Shown piece by piece: positions 1 to 13,090 of a stretch of 64,000 nucleotides of DNA. Positions within the stretch are counted from its first letter, which is position 1, and every line of letters begins with the position of its first letter. The DNA comes from Neocallimastix lanati (nom. inval.). Taxonomy: Eukaryota; Neocallimastigomycota; Neocallimastigomycetes; Neocallimastigales; Neocallimastigaceae. Position numbers and translations under genes: made by a program. The stretch spans positions 1,431,001 to 1,495,000 of the forward strand of contig JACVTC010000019.1 of the NCBI GenBank assembly GCA_016946835.1. The letters are read 5' to 3'. The notes beneath the pieces were generated by a model. The model did not search any database and had not been told where the DNA came from. It worked only from the letters and a program-made list of their open reading frames with translations.

Positions 1-2830
1 ATAAATAATATATAAATATTAGATTAAAATTATAATTATAAACAGAAAAACTGTTTTATAAATTAATATAAAACACTACTATTAGATTATTATGAAAAAA
101 TAAAAATTAATTATTTTTTCTTACATATATAAATTAAATCAACTAGTAACAGCTTCAATAATTTAAATTAATAATATTTCTTAATTTCAATACATTTAAA
201 TTTTTCATGGCTAAATTTCTTTATAGTAGGATAATATCATAATTATTTATACTAATAATTATTTTGAAATTTATTAACTAATATTAAATATTAATTAATT
301 TTTATGTTTTGTTTTGTTTCTTTTTTTCATTATTTTTTTTTAAAATATATTATTTTATTTTTTTTTTTAAATAATAATATAATAGTTAATAATTTTAGTA
401 TTAAATTACATTGTTATTGAAAAAGTATTAATATATTGATGACAACATTAAAAAAGTATAATTACTCATTTTCTCATATGGCAATGAATAAAAATAATTA
501 TAATAACTATTATTATTATGCCATAAAAGAGTGATATAAAATAAAAATATCATCAGACGTATTTCAAATCTCTTTTTGACATATTGAAAAACAATAAACC
601 TCAAAAAATCTAATAATTATTATCTATCATTGTTTTAAAAAATCAACAACGGATTCTAAACAACAAATTACAACAATTTAACAATTTGTAAATTGGAGAC
701 ATAAAAAATAACAATAGAATTTATTAAATTTAAAAACAAATATCAAATAATGTATAATTCCTTTTTTTTTTTTTTTTTTTTTAAAAATTAAAACATTAAT
801 TTTTATTCATTTGATAATTAGAATAATTAAAATATATTTATTAAAATTATTTCTTCATTGTTTAAAGAATTATTGTTTAAATTACTATAAAAATATAATT
901 GAAAATGTATTAAATTTAACAACTATATACAAATTATTATATGTAACTATGATATATATATTTATCTATTTATTTATAATTTAAATTTTTATAATCATTT
1001 AAATTGACTCATAAGTTAAATATTAACCAATATATTTATCTTAATAATATAATTAATATTTAATTTTTTTTTTTTTTTTTTAATGACTCCATTTTATTTA
1101 ATTAATAATAATATATTATCTTTTTTATTTTTATTATTTATTATTTTTTAATTTATTTTTTAATTTATTTATTTTTTTTTTATTTTATATATTTTATTTT
1201 TTTATTTTTATTTTTTTTTTTTAATTATTTAATGATTTGTAATTTTATATTATGACTTAAAATGTTTATAATTTTAAATTTAAATTTTAAATTTTAATTT
1301 AGAAACTTTTTTTTACCAAAAATTGATATCATTATTAACTAAATTATAATATTATATATTAATTTTTTTTTTTTTTTATTAATTATTAATATTTATATTA
1401 AATGTTAATAAATATTGACTTTATATAGATATAATACATTCATATAAATTAAATTATTTGTACAGAATCCTATTTTTTTTTTTTTTTGTTTTGTAATTAT
1501 TAATGTATTATCGGTGACACAATAATTTAAAATGGAAATTTAATTTTTTTTAATGCTTATTATGAATAAATATATATATTATATATATATTTTCTTTGAC
1601 ATATTATTTTAAAAATAATAAAAAAAAATTTTATTAATTAAAAAACCATTGTTTGTTCATTTATTAAAAAGAGAAGGTAAATAGTATATTCAATTGTTAT
1701 TGTTTAAAAAAATGTATAAATAATACAAATTATTTATATATATTTGTTTTTATAATTACCTCTTTTTTTTTTTTAATATAGCTCTCAATAAATAATTAAT
1801 TGTATATAAAAATAATATAATTATTTAATTATAAATATATAAATAATTAATGTAATATTTAATATTTTTATTTAATATTTATATATATATATATTTTTTT
1901 ATTTAATATTTATATATATATTTAATAATATAAAACATTAAATAAAATAAAAAAATAAATAATTTTATATAATATATATATATATTTTTTTTAAATATTA
2001 ATAAAATAAGGAAAAGATTATATGAATATAAAAATCTATTATTTATCTTTTTACATAAAATGGAATTTACTAAAGAAAAAATTTATTAATTAAAATTAAT
2101 AAAATTATTATTATTCATAATATATATAATTTTGTTTTATTTTTTATTTTTTTTTTTATTTTTATTTTTTTTTTTTTTTTTTTTTTTGATAATTTTTAAT
2201 TTTTTAAAATTTAAATAGTAAATTTAGATTAATTCTTAACAGTAATCAATTGTTAAAAACCTTTTTTTTTTTTTTAAAAAAAAATATATATATATATATT
2301 ATTATTATTATTATTAATTAAATTAATATACAAAATAAAAAAAAAATTAAAATAAAATGAAATAAAAATGATATTCATATTCTTGATATGCAAGTAAAAT
2401 CATCTGCATTCTTAAAAAAATTAGAATCTCATTTTATTGTTGTATAATTTCATTAAATTTATGTAAATTAATGTAAATTAATAAAAAAATTTATCAATAT
2501 AAATGAATTAATAAATTTAATATTAAAATAAAAAAAAAAAAAAATATTAATTGATCCACTATTCAATTATGTTATGAAATTAAAAATACTTATTATATTT
2601 ATAATTATTTATATTTCTGATTGGAAAAACACTTCATTTTATTAAAAAAAAAAAAAAAAAAGTTAAACATTATGATATTCTTTTTTTAAATTTATATATT
2701 TTTATTTAATAAAATATAAAATATAATACATTGAATAATTATAATAAAAAAAACAAATAAAAAAAGAAGAAAAAAAATACAAAATTTTTATAAAAAATAT
2801 ATATATATATATATAGATATATACAAAATT
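1..2830. other. A/T-rich DNA without recognisable genes
   Basis: Nearly pure A/T sequence with many poly(T) and poly(A) runs and short (TA)n stretches. No open frame here has the amino-acid balance of the real genes in this window. I saw no RNA gene or repeat family member. This fits ordinary intergenic DNA of a very A+T-rich genome. Confidence 0.6.
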
Positions 2831-2835
2831 TATAT

Positions 2836-2884
2836 GGGTATAATGCACTGATTTAATTTCTTTTTTTTTTTTTGATTTTGATTT

Positions 2885-2940
<56 letters not shown>

Positions 2941-2975
2941 TTTCTAATATATTATTGTATAAATCTAGGGTATAT
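2836..2975 (-). promoter_or_regulatory. Paired TATACCC elements downstream of the first BTB gene
   Basis: On the sense (minus) strand two TATACCC motifs lie about 100 and 235 nt past the stop codon of the BTB gene ending at 3074 (plus-strand GGGTATAT at 2968 and GGGTATAA at 2836). The same element recurs 3' of every intact paralogue in the window. A role in the 3' UTR, mRNA 3'-end formation or chromatin is inference. Confidence 0.4.
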
Positions 2976-3073
2976 TGTTATATATTTATTACGAATGCTC
3001 TTTTTTTTTTGGTTGTTTTTTTATTCGGTCTTTCATTCTTCTTTTTCAAATTATATTATTTTATGATTTATTT

Positions 3074-3670
3074 TTAAAAAGATTTCATATTAATTTCTAA
3101 GCATTCAAAATTTTCCATAATACCCTTATAGAATATTTCATCATTTTTAGCAATTTCCAAAATCTTAGTAGTGTCACCAGTATACAAGTAGTAAATTACA
3201 TAGGAAAATGTATTAAGTGATGGAACTTTAATTTCAAAAATATCTTGTTCATCACTTTCTTTTATTTTTTGAAAAATTTTAAAAAATTGAAAAGACTGTA
3301 AAGAAAGGAACATCGGATGAACCCAAAATTCACCATAGATATTTTCTTCATTTCCATAGACATAAAGTGGAACAGCATCTTCGGTCTTCTTATTAATAAT
3401 ACTTTTACCAATTCTATGCAATTTTTCAATGAAATATGGACAAGGTATAACTTCATTGTTAATCTGAATACCTTCTTCCATCATATATATAAATTCTTCT
3501 CTTAAATTATCATCTTGAGTAAGTTCACCTGAAGTCGTATCTATAATATCTTTTAATTCACCTTCTTGATTATTATATGATTCCAATGTATATTCTTTAT
3601 TATATTTATCATGTGGGGACATTGGTGGAGATGGTAATTGAGCAATTTCTTCATTTAATGTGATAGCCAT
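3074..3670 (-). CDS. BTB/POZ-like protein with N-terminal LPSPPMSP motif
   Basis: Single-exon gene of 198 codons. The start is the ATG at 3670, directly ahead of the LNE..AQLPSPPMSP leader shared by all paralogues. Residues 12-19 are LPSPPMSP, two Ser-Pro sites that could be targets of proline-directed kinases (inference). Residues about 20-60 are a variable acidic linker, shorter than in the paralogues. Residues 60-105 are the family block ending IEKLHRIG...NKKTEDAV. Residues 105-190 look like a BTB/POZ fold: FWVHP at 115-119, LSLQSFQFF, and YYLYTG at 160-165. BTB domains mediate dimerisation and often recruit cullin-3; no second domain is present, so partners cannot be predicted. This is one of the more divergent copies. 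Paired TATACCC motifs follow the stop. Confidence 0.8.
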   Translation of the reverse strand: MAITLNEEIAQLPSPPMSPHDKYNKEYTLESYNNQEGELKDIIDTTSGELTQDDNLREEFIYMMEEGIQINNEVIPCPYFIEKLHRIGKSIINKKTEDAVPLYVYGNEENIYGEFWVHPMFLSLQSFQFFKIFQKIKESDEQDIFEIKVPSLNTFSYVIYYLYTGDTTKILEIAKNDEIFYKGIMENFECLEINMKSF

Positions 3671-3971
3671 TTATATCTATATAAATTTAAAGTCAGAAAA
3701 TAATTAATACTATTTTTTTATAAAAAAAAAAAAAAAAAAAGCAAGAAAAAATTTCTATTTATATATAAAGTTTTTAAAAATGTATTCTTTATTTAAAAAA
3801 AATGAAACTGTAATGTATAGATAAACTGAAGAAAAAAATAAAATAATAAAAAAATAAAAACTTTTTTTAAGGAAATTCGTATATTTTTATATATTTTTTT
3901 TTTTTTTTTTTTTTATATATTTTATTCATCCATCCTTTTTTATAAAAAAAAAATTAATATTTTTTATTTGT

Positions 3972-4020
<49 letters not shown>

Positions 4021-4734
4021 GTAATCCAAAAATTTAAATAATTAAAGTTTTTTATTACTTTCATTGTTATGAATTTTATTAAATAATAATTTATACTTAT
4101 TTATAATATATTAATTATATTAATGATTTACTTTTTCTTTTAAATGGTATACAATCTTAAATTAAATTTCTAATATATATTATAAAAACAAATGATAACT
4201 CTAATAAAAAAAATAAAATTAAAAAAAGTGAAAGAATTGTCACAATAGTTTTTTTTTTTTTTTTTTTACAAAAAAAAAAAATAATAATGATAAAAAGGAT
4301 AATGGTAATGATAATGATAATAAATAATTAATAATTAAAAGTAAAAAGAAAAAAATAATTATAATATAATAATAATATAATAAAAAATCTAATTAATATA
4401 TAAACTAAATTAAAATTATTAAAATAAATAATTAATAAAAAAATCTTTTTTTTTTTTTTAGTTGCTTTCTCATATAATATTATAATTGATATTAAAAAAA
4501 AAAAAAAAAAAAAAAAGATTAAAAATTTAAATAATTAATTCTTATTAATTAATTTACTAATTAGATTTATTTTATTATATTTTAATATTTAATATTTATA
4601 ATTAATACATAACTATTAAGAAATAATAAATAATACCAATAAAATTATAAAGAAATAAAAATAAAATAATAATAATAATTGTTTATAATCAAAAATAAAA
4701 AAAAAAGTCTAGATTCATTTTTGTTTCGTATTTC

Positions 4735-4765
<31 letters not shown>

Positions 4766-5776
4766 TGTAATAATAATAATAATAAATAATGACGAATAAT
4801 ACATTATAGAATTTTTGACATTGTTTTTAACTCTCAAAATATATAAAAATGGAAAATACTTTCTTTTATATAATTTGTGTATTATATATTCCTGTTTTAA
4901 AAGGTTACATGAAATAAAATAGTTCCAAAATTTTATTTTATAATACATTTTAAAACAAAAGTATATTCAATGAATAATATAAAATTTGAAATAAAAAAGT
5001 AATTATATTTAATTTCATTCAATATAGTAACTACATTGTTTTAAAGTTGCATAATAGGTAAAATAATAATATAAAAAATAAAGTTTTAACAATGTAGATA
5101 ATATTCCATTGTTTTATATAATATATATATTTATATATTTATATTTATATTTATATCAGTTTAAGTAATCTCCGACAATTTTAAATTATATTATTTATTA
5201 TTATATAACTTTTATAATTATTTTATTTAAAGTGGACTAAATTAATATAAAATCATAATAATAATAATAATAATAAATAAAGCTTTTCTATTTATTTTAT
5301 TAATTTTTTTTTTTTTACTTTTAAATGATTTTTTAAATTTTAATTAAATGAACTTCTTATAAATAAAAAAAAAAAAAAAGAAAGAAAGAAAAGAAAAAAA
5401 ACTTTACAAGATAAATACAAAGATTATGGATGATACTTGACTTCTTGGTAAACCTAATTTTAATTATTGACAATTAAAAAATATATATGTAATGTAATAT
5501 AAATAATATAATAAAAAATATAATATTTCTAAAATTTCATATTATATATTTAACTCTTTTCAAATTCTTTAATAAAATATCAACTTTATATCTATATATC
5601 CAATTGAAAATAAAATATATAATAAAATTATAACAATAATAATTTAACTAATTTTATTCTCTAATATTTATTCTATAAAATCTTTAATTTTTATTTATTA
5701 TCTTAACAATGTTTAAAAATCGTTTTTCATTTTTTTTATTTTATTTTATTTTATTTTTATTTTTATTTTATTATTA

Positions 5777-5825
5777 TTATTAGTATTAGTATTAGTATTA
5801 GTATTAGTATTAGTATTAGTATTAA
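5777..5825. repeat. (TATTAG)n hexanucleotide microsatellite
   Basis: About seven to eight perfect hexamer units following a short (ATT)n run. Simple sequence; no function inferred. Confidence 0.85.
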
Positions 5826-6104
5826 AGAAGAATTTGTAATGCATTTATAAATATTATAAAATAGTTAATAGTTAATAGCAAATCATTCATAATAATATTT
5901 ATAATAAAATAAAAATATTATAATATATATTTTTGTATTTATATTTACAATAACATTAATTTTTAAAATTTTTAAAATTTTTAAAATTATATTTAAAATA
6001 ATTATAGAAATATTCTTTATTTTTATCAGTGTTATTGTTTTAGAGTGACATTGTTTTTTTTTTTACCTTTCTTCTTTTTTTTCATCAAAGATCTTTTTTT
6101 AGAG

Positions 6105-6196
6105 GTCTAGACTTCTCACCATTTCTAAATTTTTTTTTCCACATTGATTGTTTTCTTTAATTACATTTCAATATAAATTAAAAATTGAACCAATAA
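6105..6196 (+). repeat. GTCTAGAC / GAACCAAT dispersed element
   Basis: GTCTAGAC at 6105-6112 followed by GAACCAATAA at 6187-6196. The same pair, in this order and at similar spacing, recurs at 24488-24596, 29290-29403 and 35183-35257, and inverted at 19714-19833. It may be a small dispersed repeat or a conserved control module upstream of the BTB genes. Confidence 0.45.
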
Positions 6197-6589
6197 ATTG
6201 AATGCATATTTAATTATTTTCATATTAATTAAACCTTAATAATAATTAATTTTTAAAAAAAAGTTTTTGGTTTACCTTTATCATAAAATAATAAAAAAAA
6301 AAAAATAAAAAAAATAAGGGAAAAATAAATAATAATAATAAAATATACAACAATGGTTTTTCAGTTATTTTAATTTTAATATGTTAATAATTAATAAAAA
6401 AAAATTTTTATTATTAAACTTTATTTTTTTTTATTATTTTTTGATAATCGAAAAGTTTGAAGTACATTAATATATATAATTTTAAAATATAATAATTATA
6501 TTTTAATATATTTTTATCCATTGTTAAATGTGATTATGATTATTATTAATTATAATGAAATAAAATTATACATTATATAGTTTAATTTC

Positions 6590-6626
<37 letters not shown>

Positions 6627-7433
6627 CTTTCTTTCTATTCTTGTATATTTAATTAAAATTTTTACAAAAAAAAAAATTTTTTTTTTTTCTTTCTTTTTTT
6701 TTTATATATATATATTATTAAATAATGATTTATACCAAAAAATAAAATATTTTAATAATTTCTTTATGTGGTTAATATTTAATACTATATTAATTAAATA
6801 ATTAAACTTTACTAATAATTAAAGTTTTATAGATATATAATAGATTTTAATAGATTTTAATAAATGATGTATATAAAAATAAAAAAATTAATAATTTTTG
6901 TTCATTGATAATAATGATAAATATTATTATTATTATTATTAAATATTGGCCAACATTTATATTAAATAATTATATGTAATGTTTATACATCTTCTCAGAT
7001 TAATGGATAATTTATTAATTTTTATACAATTAATTTATAATCTAATTACTAATAATTATTTTTATTACTAATAAACCATGACTTTTTATATAACAAATAA
7101 AAAAAAAAAAAAAATTGAATAGTTTTGTATTTCATTATTCTATTAAAGTAATGAATGATCATTCAATATTCATATAATATTATTTCTTAAAAAAAAAAAA
7201 TATATATATATATATATATAAATATATAAAAATAAAAAAAATAAATATATTTAATATTAAATATAATAACTTTTTTTAATAGTCGCTTAAAAAAAAATGT
7301 TTTTTTAAAACTTTATATTAAAAATTAATGACACATTTAACAACTAATATTTCATATTAAAATAATTAATACTTTAAATTTTTTCATTATAATTTATTAT
7401 TTATATTGAAGACTTGTAAATAAGTGTATATAT

Positions 7434-8551
7434 ATATTAATCGAGGTTGTCCACTATCTCTAATATTATTTAATTTATTTATAAATGATATTTTAGATAA
7501 TTGGGATAAATATGGTGTGAATAACTGGTTTTTAAGATTAAGATCTGGTTTCAAATACAGCATTACTATTGCTATCAGAAGTGGTAAGGTTTTTGACAAT
7601 TGCTTGAAAGTCAGCCCATGCTGTGAAGAAGGTGAACAATTGTTCATTCATTGGATATTCGAATATTCTTCCTTTTCATTATATAGATATGAATCTTTAG
7701 ATTTCATTTATGACCTTTTTTATAATATTCAGTAATAAAATAAAGACTCTTTCCTTATTACCAACAATATTCTAATATCTTAGAATATGTAAATTTTATC
7801 AATAAATATATTTTTATATTCCTTCTTGGTTGGAATTTCAGCTTTAAATGACCTACAATTCGATATTGGGGAACGGAGACATTTAAGTAAACAATTCTTA
7901 AACATTTTCTAGGGGTCTATTGTTCCTATATATATATGAGTCTTGCGAGTCATCTTGACAAAACAATATCTATCATTAGTAGCTCTCTTGAGTTACTTTT
8001 TGATCGATTTAGTAAGAAATCCTTCAGAATCAAGAGTGTCAACGTCATAATGATGTGGCCTAGGAACAAATACTTATTAGTAGGCCTATTTATATATATT
8101 TTAGACTCAAGTACTAACAATCTAGTTCCGCTCACAGAAACTACAGAGAGTAATTCTCTTAATAATAATCTTTTTATATTTTCAGGGGAGAATTTAGTGG
8201 ACACCACACTATCTATTTTAAATTTGTTTTTTCTTTCCTTTATTATTCCATATTTAAATGGTGATCATGTTACTACACTTAATATAAATCATACCTAAAT
8301 TTTTATAACTTTTGAACTTATTCTTATTCTTTATTGAATTAAATTTTCTATAATTAAATTTTTTTTTTTTTTTTTAATTTTATTATTTTTTATTTTACTT
8401 AATTACGTATTTTATTTTAAAAAATACATTATATAATTTAAAGATAAAAATAAATATGATTAATGTATTTTTTTAAAAAATGTAATACATAAAAATAGAA
8501 TTATCTATTATTATCTATTTAATAAAGCATTAGAAGTGTATTCTCTTCCTA

Positions 8552-8593
<42 letters not shown>
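7434..8593 (+). mobile_element. Non-LTR retrotransposon 3' fragment with poly(A) tail (copy 1)
   Basis: The plus strand encodes NRGCPLSLILFNLFINDI, the reverse-transcriptase motif GxPLSPxLFNLxIxDI of non-LTR elements. After an internal deletion the frame continues into a C-terminal region like the zinc-knuckle of such elements (around 7600-7680), where only part of the C-x2-C-x8-H-x4-C ligand set survives. A 3' non-coding part follows and ends in a long poly(A) run at about 8555-8593, as expected for target-primed insertion. Several stops and the deletion make this a dead copy. Its 3' two-thirds is repeated in inverted orientation at 13091-14130. Confidence 0.75.
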
Positions 8594-8595
<2 letters not shown>

Positions 8596-8784
8596 AAAAT
8601 ACAATGAAATAACAATAATATACCCTTTCCTATTACGAATTAAATAAATTTAATGGAAATATTTTAAAATATCCTTACATTCATCCATTTTAATAGATTT
8701 AAAAAATTTAGGTTTATTAATAAAAAAATTTTTTCCTTAACACATTATATAAATTAAATTCATAATTATTTTTTAAAGTACTTA

Positions 8785-9780
8785 ATTTTTTATAATATAT
8801 TCATATTCTACTATTTATTTTATTTTATTTTATTTTATTCAATTTGTACTTAATATTCATATTCTGTTATTTATTTTATTTTATTTTATTTTATTTTATT
8901 TTATTTTATTTTATTTTATTTTATTTTATTTTATTTTATTTTATTTTATTTTATTTTATTTTATTTTATTTTATTTTATTTTATTTTATTTTATTTTATT
9001 TTATTTTATTTTATTTTATTTTATTTTATTTTATTTTATTTTATTTTATTTTATTTTATTTTATTTTATTTTATTTTATTTTATTTTATTTTATTTTATT
9101 TTATTTTATTTTATTTTATTTTATTTTATTTTATTTTATTTTATTTTATTTTATTTTATTTTATTTTATTTTATTTTATTTTATTTTATTTTATTTTATT
9201 TTATTTTATTTTATTTTATTTTATTTAATATTATTTAATTTTATTTAATTTTATTTAATTTGTACTTTATATACATATTCTACTATTTATTTTATTTTAT
9301 TTTATTTTATTTTATTTAATTTTATTTAATTTTATTTAATTTTATTTAATTTGTACTTTATATTCATATTCTACTATTTATTTTATTTTATTTTATTTTA
9401 TTTTATTTTATTTTATTTTATTTTATTTTATTTAATTTTATTTAATTTGTACTTTATATTCATATTCTACTATTTATTTTATTTTATTTTATTTTATTTT
9501 ATTTTATTCAATTTGTACTTTATATTCATATTCTAATATTTATTTTATTTTATTTTATTTTATTCAATTTATACTTTATATTCATATTCTACTATTTATT
9601 TTATTTTATTTTATTTTATTCAATTTGTACTTTATATTCATATTCTACTATTTATTTTATTTTATTTTATTTTATTTTATTCAATTTGTACTTTATATTC
9701 ATATTCTACTATTTATTTAATTTTATTTTATTTTATTTTATTCAATTTGTACTTTATATTCATATTCTACTATTTAATTT
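8785..9780 (+). repeat. (ATTTT)n array with minisatellite punctuated by a 35-bp spacer
   Basis: A pure (TTTTA)n tract of about 70 units fills 8871-9226. Around it lie about eight or nine higher-order units, each a spacer (caatttgtactttatattc followed by atattctactatttat) plus 4-10 ATTTT units. Spacers begin near 8838, 9257, 9349, 9444, 9509, 9575, 9619, 9685 and 9745. The translated frame is only a simple Phe/Ile/Leu/Tyr repeat and is not a gene. Confidence 0.9.
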
Positions 9781-9959
9781 TATTTTTTTTATTTTTATTT
9801 TTATTTTTATTTAATTAATAATTATTTATTATATATATATATATATTAAGCACTAATAACTATTATTTGTTTTTTTTTTTTTTTTTTTATTTATTTATTT
9901 AATAATTATTTAATCAACTTGAACTATACTATATTAAAGTTAAAATAATATATGGTACA

Positions 9960-10440
9960 TTATTATATAAATTATAAATAGGATTTTATTTATAATACCC
10001 CAACAGAAACTTTCATCCATTTTAAAAAGGCTTAAATAAAATTAATAATATATATTTCATTTTATTAATTTTTATTTTTTGGATATAATTTTTCATAATT
10101 ACAAAATTTAATATATATATATATATCATTTATGAATTTTTTTATTTCATGTATATAAATTTTCATAATTAAAAAGTTTGAATTATATATTATAATTATC
10201 TAATACAGATACTATTTTATTAACAATCTTAATTCATATATAGAATATATATCTTATTGAAATGTTGATATTAATATTATATATAATATTTTTAAAATTA
10301 TTTATTTTAATAAAATATAAATATTAATTTAAAAACTTTTTAAAAAACTTTTAATATTATTTAAACTATTTTTTTTTCTACTAGATTACGAATGAACTCT
10401 ATTTAATAATGAAAATAAAATATATGAAATTTATTCCATT
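9960..10440. repeat. Dispersed repeat R, copy 1
   Basis: This stretch matches 16120-16460 in the same orientation: both contain atgtatataaattttcataatta-like sequence, a run resembling AAGTTTGAATTATA, then ACTATTTTATTAA and finally a gaatgaactctatttaat-like block. In both places retroelement-like DNA follows. Probably the edge of a degenerate retroelement. Confidence 0.4.
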
Positions 10441-11100
10441 AATATTAAAAGGCTTAGTTATGAGTTTCGAGAACAAAATGACATCTAACTCTTTCCATTC
10501 ATCAATGATAACTTCATATGGATAATAATTATCATTCTAATCCAGATTAGGATTTCTTCTCTACCTTACGTCTGACTCTCTTGACAACGGGTCGGTCTAA
10601 ATAGTAATAAAAACTTATCATATTGTAAAAATCAATAATCACTATCGACTTAACATTAGTAATGAATTCCGTAAGCCCTATTAAATATGAAATAAGTAAA
10701 AGAAGACTCTCTCAAAGGTAATTTAAATATATTATTAATAAAATAACCAATCTTTAAGATCTCATATACTTCATTTTCTACAAGAAGAAGACACAGTATA
10801 TAAAAATTTAATATTATCATCAAAATACTTCCTTCCTATTTATCATCAGGAATGTTACAAAAATTTCTCATGAGCAATCAGAGAATAATTAACAAAAATT
10901 TTCATCAATATATTGAATGAATTGTTTGTCTAAATTCTTCAAATATAGAAAATAACAGTATCCAATATGTAAAATTAGGGATGCTGTTACTTTCATCACA
11001 ACACGGATAGCATGTTGGGCAAACTTCTGATACCAACTCACTTTTTTTATATATAAGGTTTCACATTAAATTTGAATTCATATTCAATTTGTCCAATCCA
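10440..11100 (-). mobile_element. Degenerate sequence of higher complexity, probably retroelement debris
   Basis: Base composition here is clearly less A/T-only than the surrounding intergenic DNA, which suggests former coding sequence. Short minus-strand stretches read like protein (for example DRPVVKRVRRKVEKKS) but stops break every frame and I cannot assign a domain. It lies next to clear RT remnants on the same strand, so retrotransposon debris is the likeliest reading. Confidence 0.35.
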
Positions 11101-11139
11101 AAAAAAAAAAAAAAAAATTGTGAATATTTTAGTAATAGA

Positions 11140-11583
11140 CATTGAATAAATTTTTTAAACCAAAATTTAAACTTTTTTTATTTGATTGATCTAATTGTAG
11201 GAGTACTTGTATAATGACTATTTTCCTTGTAAAACTTCCATATTTCTTTAGGAAAGTTTATTATAGTGTGTGCAAATTGAAAATTCTTTTGAAAGTTTAC
11301 CATTAAAGTTTGCATGGCACGAGCTTTCAAAGTAAAATGTAGATTAATAATGAAACTGAAGGCACTTATCACAAATACCAATATTATTAAGTTTTGTAAA
11401 GTATATTATAAATTGGAATTGAATCATAAGCTTTTTTTCAACTCAATAAAAGCAAAAAAAAAGGTATATTGATCATTAAATTTTCTTCTTTGGCAAAATT
11501 TCACCATTGGAAACAAATAAACTAATACATTCATTTTTCTTTATTTCTAAAACCAAACTATTTTGGTCTAATAATTCCATGAG

Positions 11584-11633
<50 letters not shown>

Positions 11634-12290
11634 ATAGTCCGAAATTCTTTCAATAACAATTTTTTATTGAATCTTTAATCCTACATTTGTGAGTGAAATA
11701 CCGCGGTTAATTATTATAATCATATAATCAGAAAAAAAAATCCTTCCGTAGGAATTGAAGCAATAGAAGCATAATTTTATTCATCAAAGAAAGTCACCAA
11801 TACCAAATTTTATTGAAAAGCAGAATTAGATTTTTTTTTTTTTTTGCACAATCAGAATAAGTTAACTTCTTGATAATGGACCATTCTGAGAAGAAGATGA
11901 AGTACACCTCTCAGAGTTGAAAAATGCTTTAAAAAAAATTCTAATGTCTGTTGGTATTATACCATTAGAGCCATGTACTATATTTTTTTTTTCATTGAAA
12001 GAGCAGTAGAGTGAATCTCTGACATTGAAATTAGTTGATTTAATATCCCATGATTCCTGAGGAGAAGAAGAATTGTTTAATATTTCTTTCCAATAATTTT
12101 CATAAAGACTGTGACCGATTATATCAGAAGCCATTTCATCACCATAGCGTTCTGCGAATTGGTTGAGTCGATCTTCTTGAGATACTAGAATATTATCTCC
12201 TTTCATTTTTAATGCATATAGATGTTTGGAAAAGAGAGTAAGAAGGTTTAGATATTTTCTTAAGTCCGGACCAACTACTTTGAGTGTCTA
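11140..12290 (-). mobile_element. Non-LTR retrotransposon remnant: pre-RT linker and RT blocks 1-2
   Basis: Reading down the minus strand, 12206-11862 encodes 114 residues beginning KGDNILVSQEDRLNQFAERY, which resembles the linker between endonuclease and RT in LINE-like ORF2 proteins. At about 11720-11640 the frame reads INRGISLTNVGLKI, then one stop, then KIVIERISDY, matching RT block 1 (RxISLxNxxxKIxxKIxxxRI). After an A-run, about 11575-11465 contains GFRNKE- and ECISLF-like pieces of RT block 2 in shifted frames. A further open stretch at 11381-11178 (LKARAMQTLMVNF) may be later RT sequence. Homopolymer insertions and frameshifts show it is inactive. Confidence 0.6.
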
Positions 12291-12349
12291 ATTTTTTTAA
12301 TAAAAATAAAAAAAAAAGAAAAAAAAAAAAAAAAACATATTTTTAATCC

Positions 12350-12637
12350 TTTTATGAAATTAAAATGCTTTTCATAAGATAATTTCTTAATGAGAGCAGG
12401 GGGCAATGGAATGCTGAGCCCCTGAAAATTTTATGGAACTCTTGCTTGAATTTCATTGTAACAAAAAAAAGTTTCTTTACCATTGCGTTAGTGTCCATAT
12501 TATTATTAGGTTCAAATTCATCAAGTAGAGCATGTTTATTTATTATGAGTAAAAATTGCTTCATATTTAACCCTACAAATTCAACAAGACCATTTAATTT
12601 TCTTACTAGAAGTGGTGTACTAAAACCATCAGAAAAT

Positions 12638-12677
<40 letters not shown>

Positions 12678-12890
12678 AAAGAATAAGTGGAAAATGGTTA
12701 GAGATATTATTAGAAGAGTTGTATACAAAAGCAATATTTCGACAATCTCATAATTTAGTGTTAACAACTATAATAAAATCAATTCAAGAATTCTTTTCTC
12801 CATTAAACCAAATAAATAAACAGGTGATTAACAATATCCAAAACAAATTATTGAGGAGAAATTTTAAGAATAAGATCATTAATTAACTTG
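12350..12890. other. Unrecognised broken coding-like segment
   Basis: Both strands have open stretches. The minus-strand frame 12678-12352 (VRKLNGLVEFVGLNMKQF and onwards) and the plus-strand end 12675-12886 (KWLEILLEELYTKAIF and onwards) look more like protein than the surrounding DNA. They meet at a long T-run near 12640-12672. I recognise no family. The position inside retroelement debris suggests pieces of transposon ORFs, possibly of ORF1/gag type. Confidence 0.3.
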
Positions 12891-13090
12891 AACCATATTG
12901 CATAAAAATAATAATAATATACTCTATATAATGTGAACAAAAAAAAAAAATCATGGATACAAATATTATTTAAAACACCCTTACAGGTTCATTCATTCAT
13001 TTTAATAGATTTAATAAAAAAATATAATAATAATAATAATAATAATATTAAAATAATAATAATAGTAATGATAATAATATATATTATAGA

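Larger units (their letters stand above)
3671..7430. other. Upstream region of the first BTB gene with conserved islands
   Basis: No gene seen. Within poly(A)/poly(T)-rich DNA there are short islands also found upstream of other family members: GTCTAGAT at 4707, TGGATGATACT at 5427, GTCTAGAC at 6105 and GAACCAATAA at 6187. The order matches the regions upstream of the genes at 21202 and 27336. The rest is simple-sequence DNA. Confidence 0.4.

Noticed and set aside
2872-3066. Poly-Phe open frame next to the first BTB gene
   Set aside because: It is a T-run followed by the 3' flank of the gene on the other strand.
4715-4948. 77-codon minus-strand frame
   Set aside because: Low-complexity Ile/Phe/Lys content around a homopolymer run; no paralogue or domain.
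7936-8298. 120-codon plus-strand frame downstream of the RT fragment
   Set aside because: It lies in the 3' part of a retroelement fragment; the inverted copy does not preserve it as a frame and no domain is seen.
8844-9536. Long repetitive Phe/Ile/Leu/Tyr open frames
   Set aside because: Direct readings of the (ATTTT)n satellite.
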